Shown here: piece by piece, positions 52,764-61,006 of the stretch | Position numbering within the stretch: the first letter of the stretch is position 1 | How the letters are laid out: each line of letters opens with the position of its first letter | Source of the DNA: Clostridia bacterium | GTDB lineage: Bacteria > Bacillota > Clostridia > Oscillospirales > CAG-382 | Assembly (NCBI GenBank): GCA_017456765.1 | Contig: JAFTIR010000039.1 | Location: forward strand, 29,832 to 93,831 | DNA length: 64,000 nucleotides | Direction: 5' to 3' | Program-made: the position numbers and the translations under genes | The notes under the pieces: model-generated | The model's database searches: none | What the model saw: only the letters and a program-made list of their open reading frames with translations | Told to the model about the DNA's origin: nothing

Positions 52764-53837
52764 ATGAATGTACATAAAATAGCAGTAATAGCCGGAGATG
52801 GCATAGGTCCGGAGGTAATTAGTGAGGGTGTTAAGGTGTTAGAAGCCGTTGCAAAACTTGACGGTGGTTTTAGCTTTGAATTTACGCACTTTCCTTGGGG
52901 CTGTGATTATTACAAGGAAAACGGAAAGATGATGGCTGATGATGGAATAGAGCAGCTGAAAAAATATGATGCAATATTTTTGGGTGCAGTAGGTGCATCG
53001 GGTGTGCCTGACCATATTTCACTTTGGGATTTGTTACTTGTTATAAGAAAAAGCTTTGACCAGTATATAAATCTTCGTCCCGTAAAACTTCTGAAGGGTG
53101 CTCCGAATGTCCTGAAAGACGTAGCACCGGAAGACATTGACATGGTTTTTGTAAGAGAAAATACGGAGGGTGAATATGCGGGCAGCGGAAGCTGGCTGTT
53201 CAAAGGCAAGCCCAATGAGGTTGTAATTCAGGACGGAGTATTTTCACGAAAGGGTTGTGAACGGGTTATACGCTATGCCTATGAGCTTGCAAAGGCGCAG
53301 AACAAAACGCTTACAAGTATAAGTAAAGGCAATGCTCTCAATTATTCCATGGTTTTTTGGGATCAGATATTTGCAGAGGTTGGAGAGGACTATCCCGAGG
53401 TTGAAACACATTCCTATCTTGTTGATGCGGCAAGCATGTTTATGGTAAGGGATCCGAAGAGATTTGAAATTGTTGTAACTTCCAATCTGTTTGGAGATAT
53501 ACTGACAGACCTGGGTGCTGCCATTGCAGGAGGAATGGGCCTTGCTGCCGGTGCAAACTTAAATCCCGAAAGAGAATTTCCTTCAATGTTTGAGCCCATT
53601 CACGGCTCTGCTCCTGATATTGCGGGACAGCAGAAGGCAAATCCGCTTGCAACCGTGTGGTCGGCAAGTCAACTTCTTGATTTCTTTGGCTATACCGATT
53701 GGGGAAAGGTGCTTATTGATTGCATTGAAGAAGTGCTTTGCGAGAAAAAGGTACTTACAGCTGATTTGGGCGGAAACAATTCCACAAGTGAGGTTGGCGA
53801 CGAGATTATAAGGAAAATCGAGGCAAAGAAGCAGTAA
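52764..53837 (+). CDS. Tartrate/D-malate-type decarboxylating dehydrogenase (isopropylmalate dehydrogenase family)
   Basis: The 357-residue protein belongs to the beta-decarboxylating dehydrogenases. It has AGDGIGPEV at the start, DHISLWDLLLVIRKSFDQYINLRPVK, the FVRENTEGEYAG loop, and the NAD-side EPIHGSAPDIAGQQKANP. The DHISLW segment and FVRENTEGEY favour tartrate dehydrogenase/D-malate dehydrogenase (TtuC/DmlA, YeaU) over LeuB or Icd. It would oxidise and decarboxylate a hydroxy diacid with NAD. GGAGGA precedes the ATG. It is controlled by the divergent LysR gene and ends at a good terminator. Confidence 0.88.
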   Translation: MNVHKIAVIAGDGIGPEVISEGVKVLEAVAKLDGGFSFEFTHFPWGCDYYKENGKMMADDGIEQLKKYDAIFLGAVGASGVPDHISLWDLLLVIRKSFDQYINLRPVKLLKGAPNVLKDVAPEDIDMVFVRENTEGEYAGSGSWLFKGKPNEVVIQDGVFSRKGCERVIRYAYELAKAQNKTLTSISKGNALNYSMVFWDQIFAEVGEDYPEVETHSYLVDAASMFMVRDPKRFEIVVTSNLFGDILTDLGAAIAGGMGLAAGANLNPEREFPSMFEPIHGSAPDIAGQQKANPLATVWSASQLLDFFGYTDWGKVLIDCIEEVLCEKKVLTADLGGNNSTSEVGDEIIRKIEAKKQ

Positions 53838-53870
53838 TGAGCTGATTTGAGCTGTACATGAAAACAGATA

Positions 53871-53898
53871 AAAGCAAGTCTTGCGACTTGCTTTTTGC
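53871..53898 (+). terminator. Terminator of the dehydrogenase gene
   Basis: A 10-bp stem (AAAGCAAGTC / GACTTGCTTT) with a TTGC loop is followed by TTGCTTGT and T-rich sequence. Confidence 0.85.
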
Positions 53899-53951
53899 TT
53901 GTGTAATTTTATCTTTATGTTGTCATATTTTAGCATTTTTATAAAAAAAGA

Positions 53952-53980
53952 TTGACATTTTCTTGCTCTGTGTGTTAATG
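53952..53980 (+). promoter_or_regulatory. Promoter of the AAC(3)-fold acetyltransferase gene
   Basis: TTGACA and TTAATG are spaced by 17 bases, ending 42 bases upstream of the chosen start. Confidence 0.6.
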
Positions 53981-54022
53981 TTATCGTGTAAATGAAACTA
54001 TGATTTTTGCGAGGTGATTTTT

Positions 54023-54853
54023 GTGACAGTAACCAAAGAAGACATCAAAAAGAGCGTGCTGGAATTGGGGATAAAAGAGGGCGACAGCGTAATTGTTCAT
54101 TCCTCGCTCAAAAGCCTCGGATATGTCGAGGGCGGTCCGGATGCCGTAATTGACGGATTCCTTGAAGCGGTAGGCAAGGACGGTACTTTGATTTTTCCCA
54201 CTCTTTGTCAGAATGACTGGGAACACGTTTACGAAAATTGGCACATTGATGTTCCTTCCGATGTGGGACTTATTACAAACGTTTTCAGAAAAAGAGAGGG
54301 AGCACTTCGAAGTAATCAGGCGACTCACTCGGTTGCTGCCATGGGTAAGGATGCAAAGTATATTACCGAAACACATGGCGTAACGGGAAAAAGAATAGGC
54401 ATTTTCGGCGATACTCCGTTTGCGGCTGATTCACCCTGGGAAAAGATGTACAAAATGAATACAAAAATGGTGTTCCTCGGCGTTGAGGCTCTTTACGCAA
54501 CAATGCGTCATTACGCAGAGTATGTGTTTGTTGAGAATTGTCTTGAAAAAACAAAAAATCATCCCGATTACGAAGAAATGAAAAATAAGCTTAGTGTCTA
54601 TGGAAAACACGACCCGAATTCTGCCTGGCCTCACATAAAGAGCGTCAATGTTTATAATAAATTCAAAGAAGAGGGAAATGTGACGGAGAGTAGATGCGGA
54701 GAAGCTACACTTAGGTGTATTGAAGCAAAGCCGTATGTGGATTTTTGCATAAAAGCCATGGAAGATGTTGATGAACGTTACCTCTGGGAAATCGGAAATT
54801 ACGAAGAAACAATCAAATGGTTGAAAAGAATAAAGGAAATGAAAGGAAATTAA
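54023..54853 (+). CDS. AAC(3)-fold (YokD-like) N-acetyltransferase
   Basis: The 276-residue protein has the aminoglycoside 3-N-acetyltransferase fold marks: VIVHSSLKSLGYVEGGPDAVI, GTLIFPTLCQN and RSNQATHSVAAMG (the family RxxxPxHSVAAxG-like segment). Relatives include YokD of Bacillus; not all confer resistance. Here it lies between a hydroxy-diacid dehydrogenase and an amidohydrolase, with no mobile element, so a metabolic acyl-transfer role is more likely than drug resistance. The GTG at 54023 fits the GAGGTGAT ribosome site; an in-frame GTG at 54014 lies inside it. Confidence 0.82.
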   Translation: MTVTKEDIKKSVLELGIKEGDSVIVHSSLKSLGYVEGGPDAVIDGFLEAVGKDGTLIFPTLCQNDWEHVYENWHIDVPSDVGLITNVFRKREGALRSNQATHSVAAMGKDAKYITETHGVTGKRIGIFGDTPFAADSPWEKMYKMNTKMVFLGVEALYATMRHYAEYVFVENCLEKTKNHPDYEEMKNKLSVYGKHDPNSAWPHIKSVNVYNKFKEEGNVTESRCGEATLRCIEAKPYVDFCIKAMEDVDERYLWEIGNYEETIKWLKRIKEMKGN

Positions 54854-54856
54854 GTC

Positions 54857-55759
54857 ATGTATATAGATATTCATTCTCATGCGTACTGGAAGCCTGCACC
54901 TTTTGTTACAAGCTTCTTTACTCCCCAAGAGCTGATAGAGGCTCACAAGAAAAACGGTATTGAAAAGGGCGTGCTTTTGCCCGTTGTAAACTGCGAAATA
55001 TATCTTCCTCAGACAAATGAGGATATTCTCGATATGTGCGAGAAATATCCCGACAATTTCATTCCGTTCTGTAACGTTGACCCGAGAGCCATGACAAATT
55101 CTCCCGATGCGCCTTTAGAGAGAATTTTGCAGTATTATAAGGACAGAGGCTGCAAAGGTGTCGGTGAAATCATGCCCAATATGGAGGTTATGGATCCCAA
55201 GGTTCAGAATCTTTTCAGGGCAGCCGAGGTTGTGGGACTTCCCGTAATTTATGACGGCTCGGATGTTAAGGACGGAGATTTCGGACTTTATGACGACCCG
55301 GGACTTCCTCAGCTTGAGCATACTTTGCAGAGATTCCCGAATCTTACAATTCTCGGTCACGGCCCTGTTTTCTGGGCGGAAATTGCACGCCTTGAAACAA
55401 TCGGCGAACGAGGATTTATTTTCGGCTTCAAGGGTACTCACCAGGTTGGAATGTATAATTCCGGTCCAATCAAGGAGGAGGGCGCTGTCCCAAAACTTCT
55501 CAGAAAGTATAAGAATCTTCATCTTGACCTGTCTGATGGCACAGCCTATAATGCACTTACAAGAGACCCCGAATACGGCCCTGCATTCCTCATGGAATTC
55601 CAGGACAGAGCATATTTCGGCACCGATTTTTGTAACACCAATTTCTCTGATGTCGCTCTTGCAAAGACTCTCATAAAGTGGAGAGACGAGGGCAGAATAT
55701 CAAAGGAAGCCTTCGAAAAAATCGAAAGAGAAAATGCAATAAGACTTCTTGGTCTCTAA
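54857..55759 (+). CDS. Amidohydrolase family 2 TIM-barrel hydrolase
   Basis: The 300-residue protein starts YIDIHSHAYW with the family HxH, then a GHGPVFWAE His segment and YFGTDFCNTNF with the terminal Asp. It belongs to the same superfamily as the 35.3-kb amidohydrolase but is distant from it. Substrates in the family include lactones, decarboxylatable acids and imidazolones. It starts four bases after the acetyltransferase stop, so the two form a pair. Confidence 0.85.
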   Translation: MYIDIHSHAYWKPAPFVTSFFTPQELIEAHKKNGIEKGVLLPVVNCEIYLPQTNEDILDMCEKYPDNFIPFCNVDPRAMTNSPDAPLERILQYYKDRGCKGVGEIMPNMEVMDPKVQNLFRAAEVVGLPVIYDGSDVKDGDFGLYDDPGLPQLEHTLQRFPNLTILGHGPVFWAEIARLETIGERGFIFGFKGTHQVGMYNSGPIKEEGAVPKLLRKYKNLHLDLSDGTAYNALTRDPEYGPAFLMEFQDRAYFGTDFCNTNFSDVALAKTLIKWRDEGRISKEAFEKIERENAIRLLGL

Positions 55760-55775
55760 AGATTAAAATGTTTTG

Positions 55776-55816
55776 ACCCTTTTTTGTTAAAATGCAAAAA
55801 AGGGTTGGTTTTTATA
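55776..55816 (+). terminator. Terminator of the acetyltransferase-amidohydrolase operon
   Basis: An 11-bp stem (ACCCTTTTTTG / CAAAAAAGGGT) with an 8-base loop is followed by TGGTTTTTAT. Confidence 0.8.
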
Positions 55817-55863
55817 TTCGCATATGCTTAAATGAACCAACCAATTTTGTTTGAGGTGATGTT

Positions 55864-55997
55864 ATGGAAAAGACATATTGTAACCCCTTGATGATGCATC
55901 TGAAAATAAGACGGATTTGAGTATAGATTACCGTCAGTTTGAGACTGTTGCCGCTTGCGGTGCAAGACACAAAATTTGGGCTCGCCCAAAGGAATAA
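55864..55997 (+). pseudogene. Frameshifted mini-gene (about 44 residues)
   Basis: GAGGTGATGTT before ATG 55864 is a strong ribosome site. The frame MEKTYCNPL stops after 18 codons at 55918-55920. A one-base shift at CCCC (55884-55887) joins it to a continuous second frame (DDASENKTDLSIDYRQFETV-, then AACGARHKIWARPKE) that ends in TAA at 55995. The composite is a plausible 44-residue charged protein with two cysteines. This may be a true loss, a programmed shift or a missing C. I do not recognise the family. It lies alone between two terminators. Confidence 0.5.
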
Positions 55998-56041
55998 CTT
56001 CCGGGCTTGTCAGCTTTACGGTATTCGGTAAATAATCATTT

Positions 56042-56068
56042 CAGCAGCCTTTTTAGGCTGCTGTTTTG
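56042..56068 (+). terminator. Terminator after the frameshifted mini-gene
   Basis: An 8-bp stem (CAGCAGCC / GGCTGCTG) with a TTTTTA loop is followed by TTTT. Confidence 0.85.
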
Positions 56069-56079
56069 AGTGTTTTTCA

Positions 56080-56108
56080 TTGACATATGGGCGAAAGCAT
56101 GATATAAT
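56080..56108 (+). promoter_or_regulatory. Promoter of the deacetylase-like/rhamnosidase genes
   Basis: A consensus TTGACA-17-TATAAT promoter, ending 44 bases before the start at 56153. Confidence 0.88.
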
Positions 56109-56152
56109 ACTTGAAATATAATTCATGTGTGTAAAAAAAGGAGACTTCCGTA

Positions 56153-57091
56153 ATGAAGAAAAAGACATTTTTCTATTTTGATGATGTAATTTGGCTTTTT
56201 AGAGATTTGACAAGAAAGCCTCTTGATTCGATATTTGATCATTTTTATCTTAAGGTATTCAAGGAAGCCCATGAAAAGTATGGCTTTAAGGTGCAGATGA
56301 ACGTGTTTTACCGCACCGACTATTTTTACGGTACTGACGATTTTACACTCGCAGAAATGACGGATAGGTACAAGGATGAATTTCGTGCAAACTCCGACTG
56401 GTTGAGGTTCGGCTATCATTCAAGACAGGAGTTTCCTGACTATCCTCTCATAAATATCACATATGATGACATGGTCAAGGATTTCACCATGATAAAGAAT
56501 GAGGTTGTACGCTTTGCGGGCGAGGAATGCTTTTCAAATGTAGTCTGCTCTCACTGGAGACCTATAAGTAAAGAGGGATGCCGTGCACTTGCGGATAACG
56601 GAATTGTACTCATAAACTGCACAGGCGGAGATACAAGAGAGCTTGAAGAGGGAAAAGATACACTTCCTTACGGACATTCGCCGAGAGTTTTGCAAAACCG
56701 TCAGCCCGAAACAAAACTCTTTACAAGAATTACTCTCGATAAGGCAATATCCACCTCGGTTTGTGCATATAATCACCTTACCCAGAAACAACTTGATGAA
56801 ACGAATACGACATTCAAAGCGATTTATAACGATGAAGTCGGAGTATATTTCAAACAGCTTCTCACCCACGGCACATGCGTAAACCTTAGCATCCTTTCCG
56901 AAATGGAAGAGGAGTATAAAAAGCTCCTGCCTTGTCAGTTTGCTTCTTTCGGCGGACATGAGCAGTATTTCTATCCCGATTATTACGCATATCAGGAAAA
57001 CCACGGCGAAAAATTGCTTAAGGGCTGTCAGATAATGCATGATGCCGGCTTTGAATTTATTTTTGCCGATGATATGTTAAAATTACAGTAA
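56153..57091 (+). CDS. Polysaccharide deacetylase-like (NodB-fold) protein
   Basis: The 312-residue protein has an early FDDV pair (residues about 9-12) and a later FGYHSRQEF segment, arranged like the Asp-Asp and His ligands of the NodB/carbohydrate esterase 4 fold. A HW(R)P region follows. No signal peptide is present, although the first ten residues are hydrophobic-aromatic. I place it in the glycoside hydrolase/deacetylase fold by motif spacing only. It lies 24 bases upstream of the GH78-type gene and shares a promoter with it. Confidence 0.6.
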   Translation: MKKKTFFYFDDVIWLFRDLTRKPLDSIFDHFYLKVFKEAHEKYGFKVQMNVFYRTDYFYGTDDFTLAEMTDRYKDEFRANSDWLRFGYHSRQEFPDYPLINITYDDMVKDFTMIKNEVVRFAGEECFSNVVCSHWRPISKEGCRALADNGIVLINCTGGDTRELEEGKDTLPYGHSPRVLQNRQPETKLFTRITLDKAISTSVCAYNHLTQKQLDETNTTFKAIYNDEVGVYFKQLLTHGTCVNLSILSEMEEEYKKLLPCQFASFGGHEQYFYPDYYAYQENHGEKLLKGCQIMHDAGFEFIFADDMLKLQ

Positions 57092-57114
57092 AAGCATAAG
57101 GAGAGAATAATATT

Positions 57115-58794
57115 ATGAGTCTTAAAGACTTTTTCTTCAGCAGTGAAAAAAATACACTGGCAAAAAAATACCTTATTCCTACAAGAATAATTAAGTCTGA
57201 GAGTGCAGAAAACGCAGGATGGCTTCTTTCGGACACACCACGTCAGGCACTTATAAAGGTTTCAGGTGACTGCACAATAAGTGACGGCGGATATGTGGTC
57301 CTCGATTTCGGCAGTGAGCTTCAGGGTGGCGTTGATATTACCGTCAACAAGGTTTTGAATAATAACGGAGAGCATTGTAAATACGGAAGAATGAGAATTG
57401 TTTTCGGTGAAAGTGTAACAGAAGTGCTGTCATCCATCGGAGACGGAAACGGAGCACTAAATGACCATGCAACAAGAGATATGATTGTGTCTACCTGTAG
57501 TATGTCGACACAGAGATACGGTAATACAGGCTTCAGATTTGTAAAAATCGAGGCGGTTGGATGCTGTCTTCAGCTCGGCGTTGTAAAGGGTGTTCTCGAA
57601 TATAAGGACATTGAATATAAGGGCTCGTTCAGATGTAACGACGAAAGAATAAACAGAATATTTGATACGGCGGCATACACTGTTCATCTTAATATGCAGG
57701 ACTACATATGGGACGGTATAAAGAGAGACAGACTCGTGTGGATTGGTGATATGCACCCCGAGGTTTCGACAATTTCAGCGGTTTTCGGTCATGATGAATG
57801 TGTTGAAAGAAGCCTTGATTTTTCAAAGTGTTGTTTCCCGATTGATGACGAAAACAGTGCTTCGTGGATGATGTATCCCAGCTATTCTGCGTGGTGGATA
57901 ACAATTCACAGAGACTGGTATATGCAAAACGGAAACAAGGAATATCTTCTCGAGCAGAAAGAATATATGTATAAGCTTATAAACAGTATGCTTAAGAGAG
58001 TAGGGGAGAACGGCGAACTTGAGTTCGGTAACAGAGATGCTTACTTTGTTGACTGGAGCTCAAACGGCACTCCCTATATGCAGGCAGGCTTCAGAGGATG
58101 CTTCATAATGGCTCTCGGTGCGGCGGCAGATATTTTTGGCGTGTACGGCGACAAAGATATGCAGAAAAAGTGTCTTGATGCGGCAGAAAATGTAAAGAAA
58201 ATTGTTCCCGAATATGACGGCAACAAGCAGGTGGCGGCAATGTGCGCGCTGTCCGGGCTTTGCGACGAAAAGGAAATAGAAAAAATTCTCACAAAGGATT
58301 TGCTTTCGGGCGTTTCCACATTCTACGGCTATTATGTTCTCGAAGCTCTTGCAAAGGCAGGAAATATTAAGGCGGCGCTTGACGTTGTAAAGGGCTATTG
58401 GGGAGCTATGCTTGATTTAGGGGCCACCACATTCTGGGAAGATTTTGATATTGACTGGATGGAAAATGCGGCGAGAATAGACGAAATTGTTCCCGAGGGC
58501 AAGATTGATGTCCACGCAAGCTACGGCAAGCACTGCTATCAGAAGCTTCGCCACTCGCTTTGTCATGGCTGGGCAAGCGGTCCTGCGCCTTTTCTGTCAA
58601 GACATATTCTCGGCGTAACTGTTCTTGAACCCGGCTGCAGAAAGGTAAAGATTTCCCCCGAGCTTTGTGACCTCGAATGGGTTAAGGGTACATATCCCAC
58701 ACCTTTCGGTGTTATTGAAATTGAGCACAGAAAAGAAAACGGCAGGATTGTAAGCAAGATTTCTGCACCCGACGGAGTTGAAATAATAAAATAA
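57115..58794 (+). CDS. GH78-like alpha-L-rhamnosidase, cytosolic
   Basis: This 559-residue protein has an N-terminal beta-sandwich (about 1-170) and an (alpha/alpha)6 barrel (about 180-480) with the GH78 catalytic stretch DGIKRDRLVWIGDMHPE, which corresponds to the family D-x-x-RDE-x-x-W-x-GD. The C-terminal region resembles the rhamnosidase C domain (TVLEPGCRKVKISPEL). It is shorter than many GH78 enzymes, which carry extra N-terminal domains. There is no signal peptide. Rhamnose release fits a region rich in deoxysugar and uronate genes. AAGGAGAG precedes the ATG. Confidence 0.82.
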   Translation: MSLKDFFFSSEKNTLAKKYLIPTRIIKSESAENAGWLLSDTPRQALIKVSGDCTISDGGYVVLDFGSELQGGVDITVNKVLNNNGEHCKYGRMRIVFGESVTEVLSSIGDGNGALNDHATRDMIVSTCSMSTQRYGNTGFRFVKIEAVGCCLQLGVVKGVLEYKDIEYKGSFRCNDERINRIFDTAAYTVHLNMQDYIWDGIKRDRLVWIGDMHPEVSTISAVFGHDECVERSLDFSKCCFPIDDENSASWMMYPSYSAWWITIHRDWYMQNGNKEYLLEQKEYMYKLINSMLKRVGENGELEFGNRDAYFVDWSSNGTPYMQAGFRGCFIMALGAAADIFGVYGDKDMQKKCLDAAENVKKIVPEYDGNKQVAAMCALSGLCDEKEIEKILTKDLLSGVSTFYGYYVLEALAKAGNIKAALDVVKGYWGAMLDLGATTFWEDFDIDWMENAARIDEIVPEGKIDVHASYGKHCYQKLRHSLCHGWASGPAPFLSRHILGVTVLEPGCRKVKISPELCDLEWVKGTYPTPFGVIEIEHRKENGRIVSKISAPDGVEIIK

Positions 58795-58818
58795 AGTACT
58801 TGTAATGTTGGAGGAAAT

Positions 58819-59547
58819 ATGGATACAATCAGAATTGATTCGGCAAACACAAGGATGATTGCCCACAGAGGTCTTTCGGGACTTGAAAGGGAAAACACAT
58901 ATCCCGCTTTTGTTGCGGCTGGCAACAGAAGCTATTTTGGAATCGAGACGGATGTGCATAAAACCGCAGACGGCGAGTTTGTTATAATTCACGACGAAAC
59001 AACCACAAGAGTCAGCGGCGGCAAGTACAGCATAAACGTTGAGGAAAACGGCTATAATGCAATTTCAGAAATAGTTCTTCCGGACCTTGACGGAAGCACA
59101 ACGAGAAACGATATAAGAATTCCGCTTCTTGTCGATTATATAAAAATCTGCAAAAAGTATGAAAAGGTATGTGTTCTTGAACTCAAAAACGCCTTTGAAA
59201 CAGAGGACATTGAGAAAATTGTTGAAATCATAAAGGGTGAAAACTATCTTGAAAATGTTATTTTTATTTCCTTTGTACTTGAAAACTGTATAAATCTGAG
59301 ACCCCTTGTGCCTAACAATGATATTCAGTTTCTGACCGAAGAAAAGGTGACTGATGAGCTTATTGATTTGCTTGTTGAACATAAGTTTAATCTTGATATT
59401 TCCTACAAAAGGCTCACCAAGGAAGTTGTGGATAGGCTTCATTCGCAAGGAATTCTTGTAAACTGCTGGACGGTAAACGAAAAGGCGGACGGCGAGGCAC
59501 TTTCCGGAATGGGCGTTGATTTTATAACGACAAATATTCTTGAATAA
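58819..59547 (+). CDS. Glycerophosphodiester phosphodiesterase
   Basis: GDPD releases glycerol 3-phosphate from glycerophosphodiesters. The 242-residue protein has IAHRGLSGLERENTYPAF and the metal motif GIETDVHKTADGEFVIIHDET, with VLELKNA and a terminal VNCWTVNE. GGAGG precedes the ATG, 24 bases after the rhamnosidase stop. No signal peptide is visible, so it is cytosolic. It supplies phosphate and glycerol phosphate rather than sugar. Confidence 0.92.
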   Translation: MDTIRIDSANTRMIAHRGLSGLERENTYPAFVAAGNRSYFGIETDVHKTADGEFVIIHDETTTRVSGGKYSINVEENGYNAISEIVLPDLDGSTTRNDIRIPLLVDYIKICKKYEKVCVLELKNAFETEDIEKIVEIIKGENYLENVIFISFVLENCINLRPLVPNNDIQFLTEEKVTDELIDLLVEHKFNLDISYKRLTKEVVDRLHSQGILVNCWTVNEKADGEALSGMGVDFITTNILE

Positions 59548-59557
59548 GGGAAAGACA

Positions 59558-59989
59558 ATGAAATTTTACGCAAAAACATTTTCTGAGCTTTCGGCTCGTG
59601 AGATTTACGAAATATTAAAATCGCGAATGGAGATTTTTCTCCTTGAGCAAAACATCAAATGTCTCGATACAGACGATATTGACTATGACAGTCTTCATGT
59701 GTTTTTTGAGCATGATGGCAGAGTCGTGGCTTATTTCAGAGCATTTAAATATGACGGTGATACTGTTAAAATCGGAAGAGTGCTGACAGTTGAGCATGGC
59801 AAGGGTTTTGGCAAAAGACTTATGCTCGAGGGAATGGAAAAAGTCAAAGAGCACTTTGGGTGCAGTACAATTCTTCTTCATTCCCAAAAACACGCAGAAG
59901 GATTTTATAAAAAACTCGGCTTTGAAACAGTTTCCGACGAATATCTCGAAGAGGGCGTTTTGCATATAACAATGAAAAAGGATTTGTAA
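59558..59989 (+). CDS. GNAT acetyltransferase, ElaA-like
   Basis: The 143-residue protein has the ElaA marks: ELSAREIYEILKSRMEIFLLEQ, then the acetyl-CoA site GRVLTVEHGKGFGKRLM and the end FYKKLGFETVSDEYLEEG. The substrate of the family is not established. AAAGA lies before the ATG at 59558; the frame begins at 59540 but without a good ribosome site. A strong terminator follows. Confidence 0.85.
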   Translation: MKFYAKTFSELSAREIYEILKSRMEIFLLEQNIKCLDTDDIDYDSLHVFFEHDGRVVAYFRAFKYDGDTVKIGRVLTVEHGKGFGKRLMLEGMEKVKEHFGCSTILLHSQKHAEGFYKKLGFETVSDEYLEEGVLHITMKKDL

Positions 59990-59993
59990 ATTT

Positions 59994-60024
59994 ACGGGGA
60001 GGATGTTATCCTCCCCGTGTTTTG
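59994..60024 (+). terminator. Terminator of the GDPD-GNAT operon
   Basis: An 11-bp perfect stem (ACGGGGAGGAT / ATCCTCCCCGT) with a GTT loop is followed by GTTTTG. Confidence 0.88.
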
Positions 60025-60083
60025 TGTCGTTTTGACGTTTCTTTGCGTAAAATACTAAAAAACACAAAACGGAGTTGATTTTA

Positions 60084-60893
60084 TTGCAAAATGAATACTA
60101 CGTTTCAAAACCGTCGGCGTTTATGTATCTTGTTCCGGATTCCAAATGCGAAGTGACAGATGAACTCCTTTTTGGCACTTCTGTTACATTTGATGAAGAA
60201 AGCTACGGTGGATATGTTTACTGCAAAACAGATTATGGATATGGCGGATATGTGGATGTTCAGGCTTTGTCGCCCAAGACGGAAAGGGGGACAAAATTTG
60301 TTGTAACCTCACCGTTCTGCGATTTTTATTCCTTTCCAGAATACCGCTTTGCACCACTTGTGACTCTGCCAAGGGGGAGTATTGTTGAAGGAACAGAGGT
60401 TGAATGTCCAATAGACCGATTTTTCGGTGTTGAATTTGAAGGAAAAACATATTTTGCGTATGAGAAAAACATTAAGAAGCTATCTGAACTTTCGCATTTT
60501 GACACAGAAGAGAAAAAACGTTTACAGATTGTAAAAACAGCGCTTTCATATCTGGGTACCCCTTACCGTTGGGGAGGGAAAAGCACAAGCGGAATTGATT
60601 GTTCGGGACTATGCTTTATGAGCTACCGCCTTTGCGGTCTTGCACTTTACAGAGATGCTGTATTTGATAGAAGATACGTTAAGAAAATACCTTTTGAAGA
60701 ATTAAGGCCTGCAGACTTAATCTATTATAACGGGCATATTACGATGTTTATTGGGATGAACGAGTATATTCATTCATCGGCAACACTGGGAGGAGTAAAA
60801 ATAGGCTCTTTTGATGAAAAAAGCCCTGACTATTACACAAGACTCTCAAGCGATATTGTCTGCTGTGCAAGAAATATCGCATTCTCCGACTGA
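60084..60893 (+). CDS. NlpC/P60 gamma-D-glutamyl-diamino acid endopeptidase (YkfC-like)
   Basis: The 269-residue protein has N-terminal SH3-like repeats (about 1-145) and a C-terminal NlpC/P60 domain (about 150-269) with Cys in GIDCSGLC, His in GHITMFIG and a third polar residue in YIHSSA. Relatives of YkfC recycle cell-wall peptides and need a free N-terminal L-Ala. No signal peptide is visible, so it is probably a cytosolic peptide-recycling enzyme. TTG 60084 is chosen because GGAG is nine bases upstream; TTG 60075 is too close. Confidence 0.88.
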   Translation: MQNEYYVSKPSAFMYLVPDSKCEVTDELLFGTSVTFDEESYGGYVYCKTDYGYGGYVDVQALSPKTERGTKFVVTSPFCDFYSFPEYRFAPLVTLPRGSIVEGTEVECPIDRFFGVEFEGKTYFAYEKNIKKLSELSHFDTEEKKRLQIVKTALSYLGTPYRWGGKSTSGIDCSGLCFMSYRLCGLALYRDAVFDRRYVKKIPFEELRPADLIYYNGHITMFIGMNEYIHSSATLGGVKIGSFDEKSPDYYTRLSSDIVCCARNIAFSD

Positions 60894-60923
60894 CCGGCCT
60901 TTCAGAAAATTAGTCTTAAAACC

Positions 60924-60952
60924 TTGACAAATCGCACCTTTTGTTTTATTAT
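60924..60952 (+). promoter_or_regulatory. alaS promoter
   Basis: TTGACA and TATTAT are spaced by 17 bases. The leader of about 50 bases is too short for a T-box. Confidence 0.8.
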
Positions 60953-61006
60953 ATAATAGTATTTATATGTAAAGGCCTCAAAAGGCTCCGAAAGGAAGAA
61001 AAACAA

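Noticed and set aside
54023..54853. Aminoglycoside resistance gene.
   Set aside because: The fold matches AAC(3), but context is catabolic with no mobile DNA, and many relatives do not confer resistance.
60953..61006. T-box or other riboswitch before alaS.
   Set aside because: The leader is only about 50 bases and has no T-box core.
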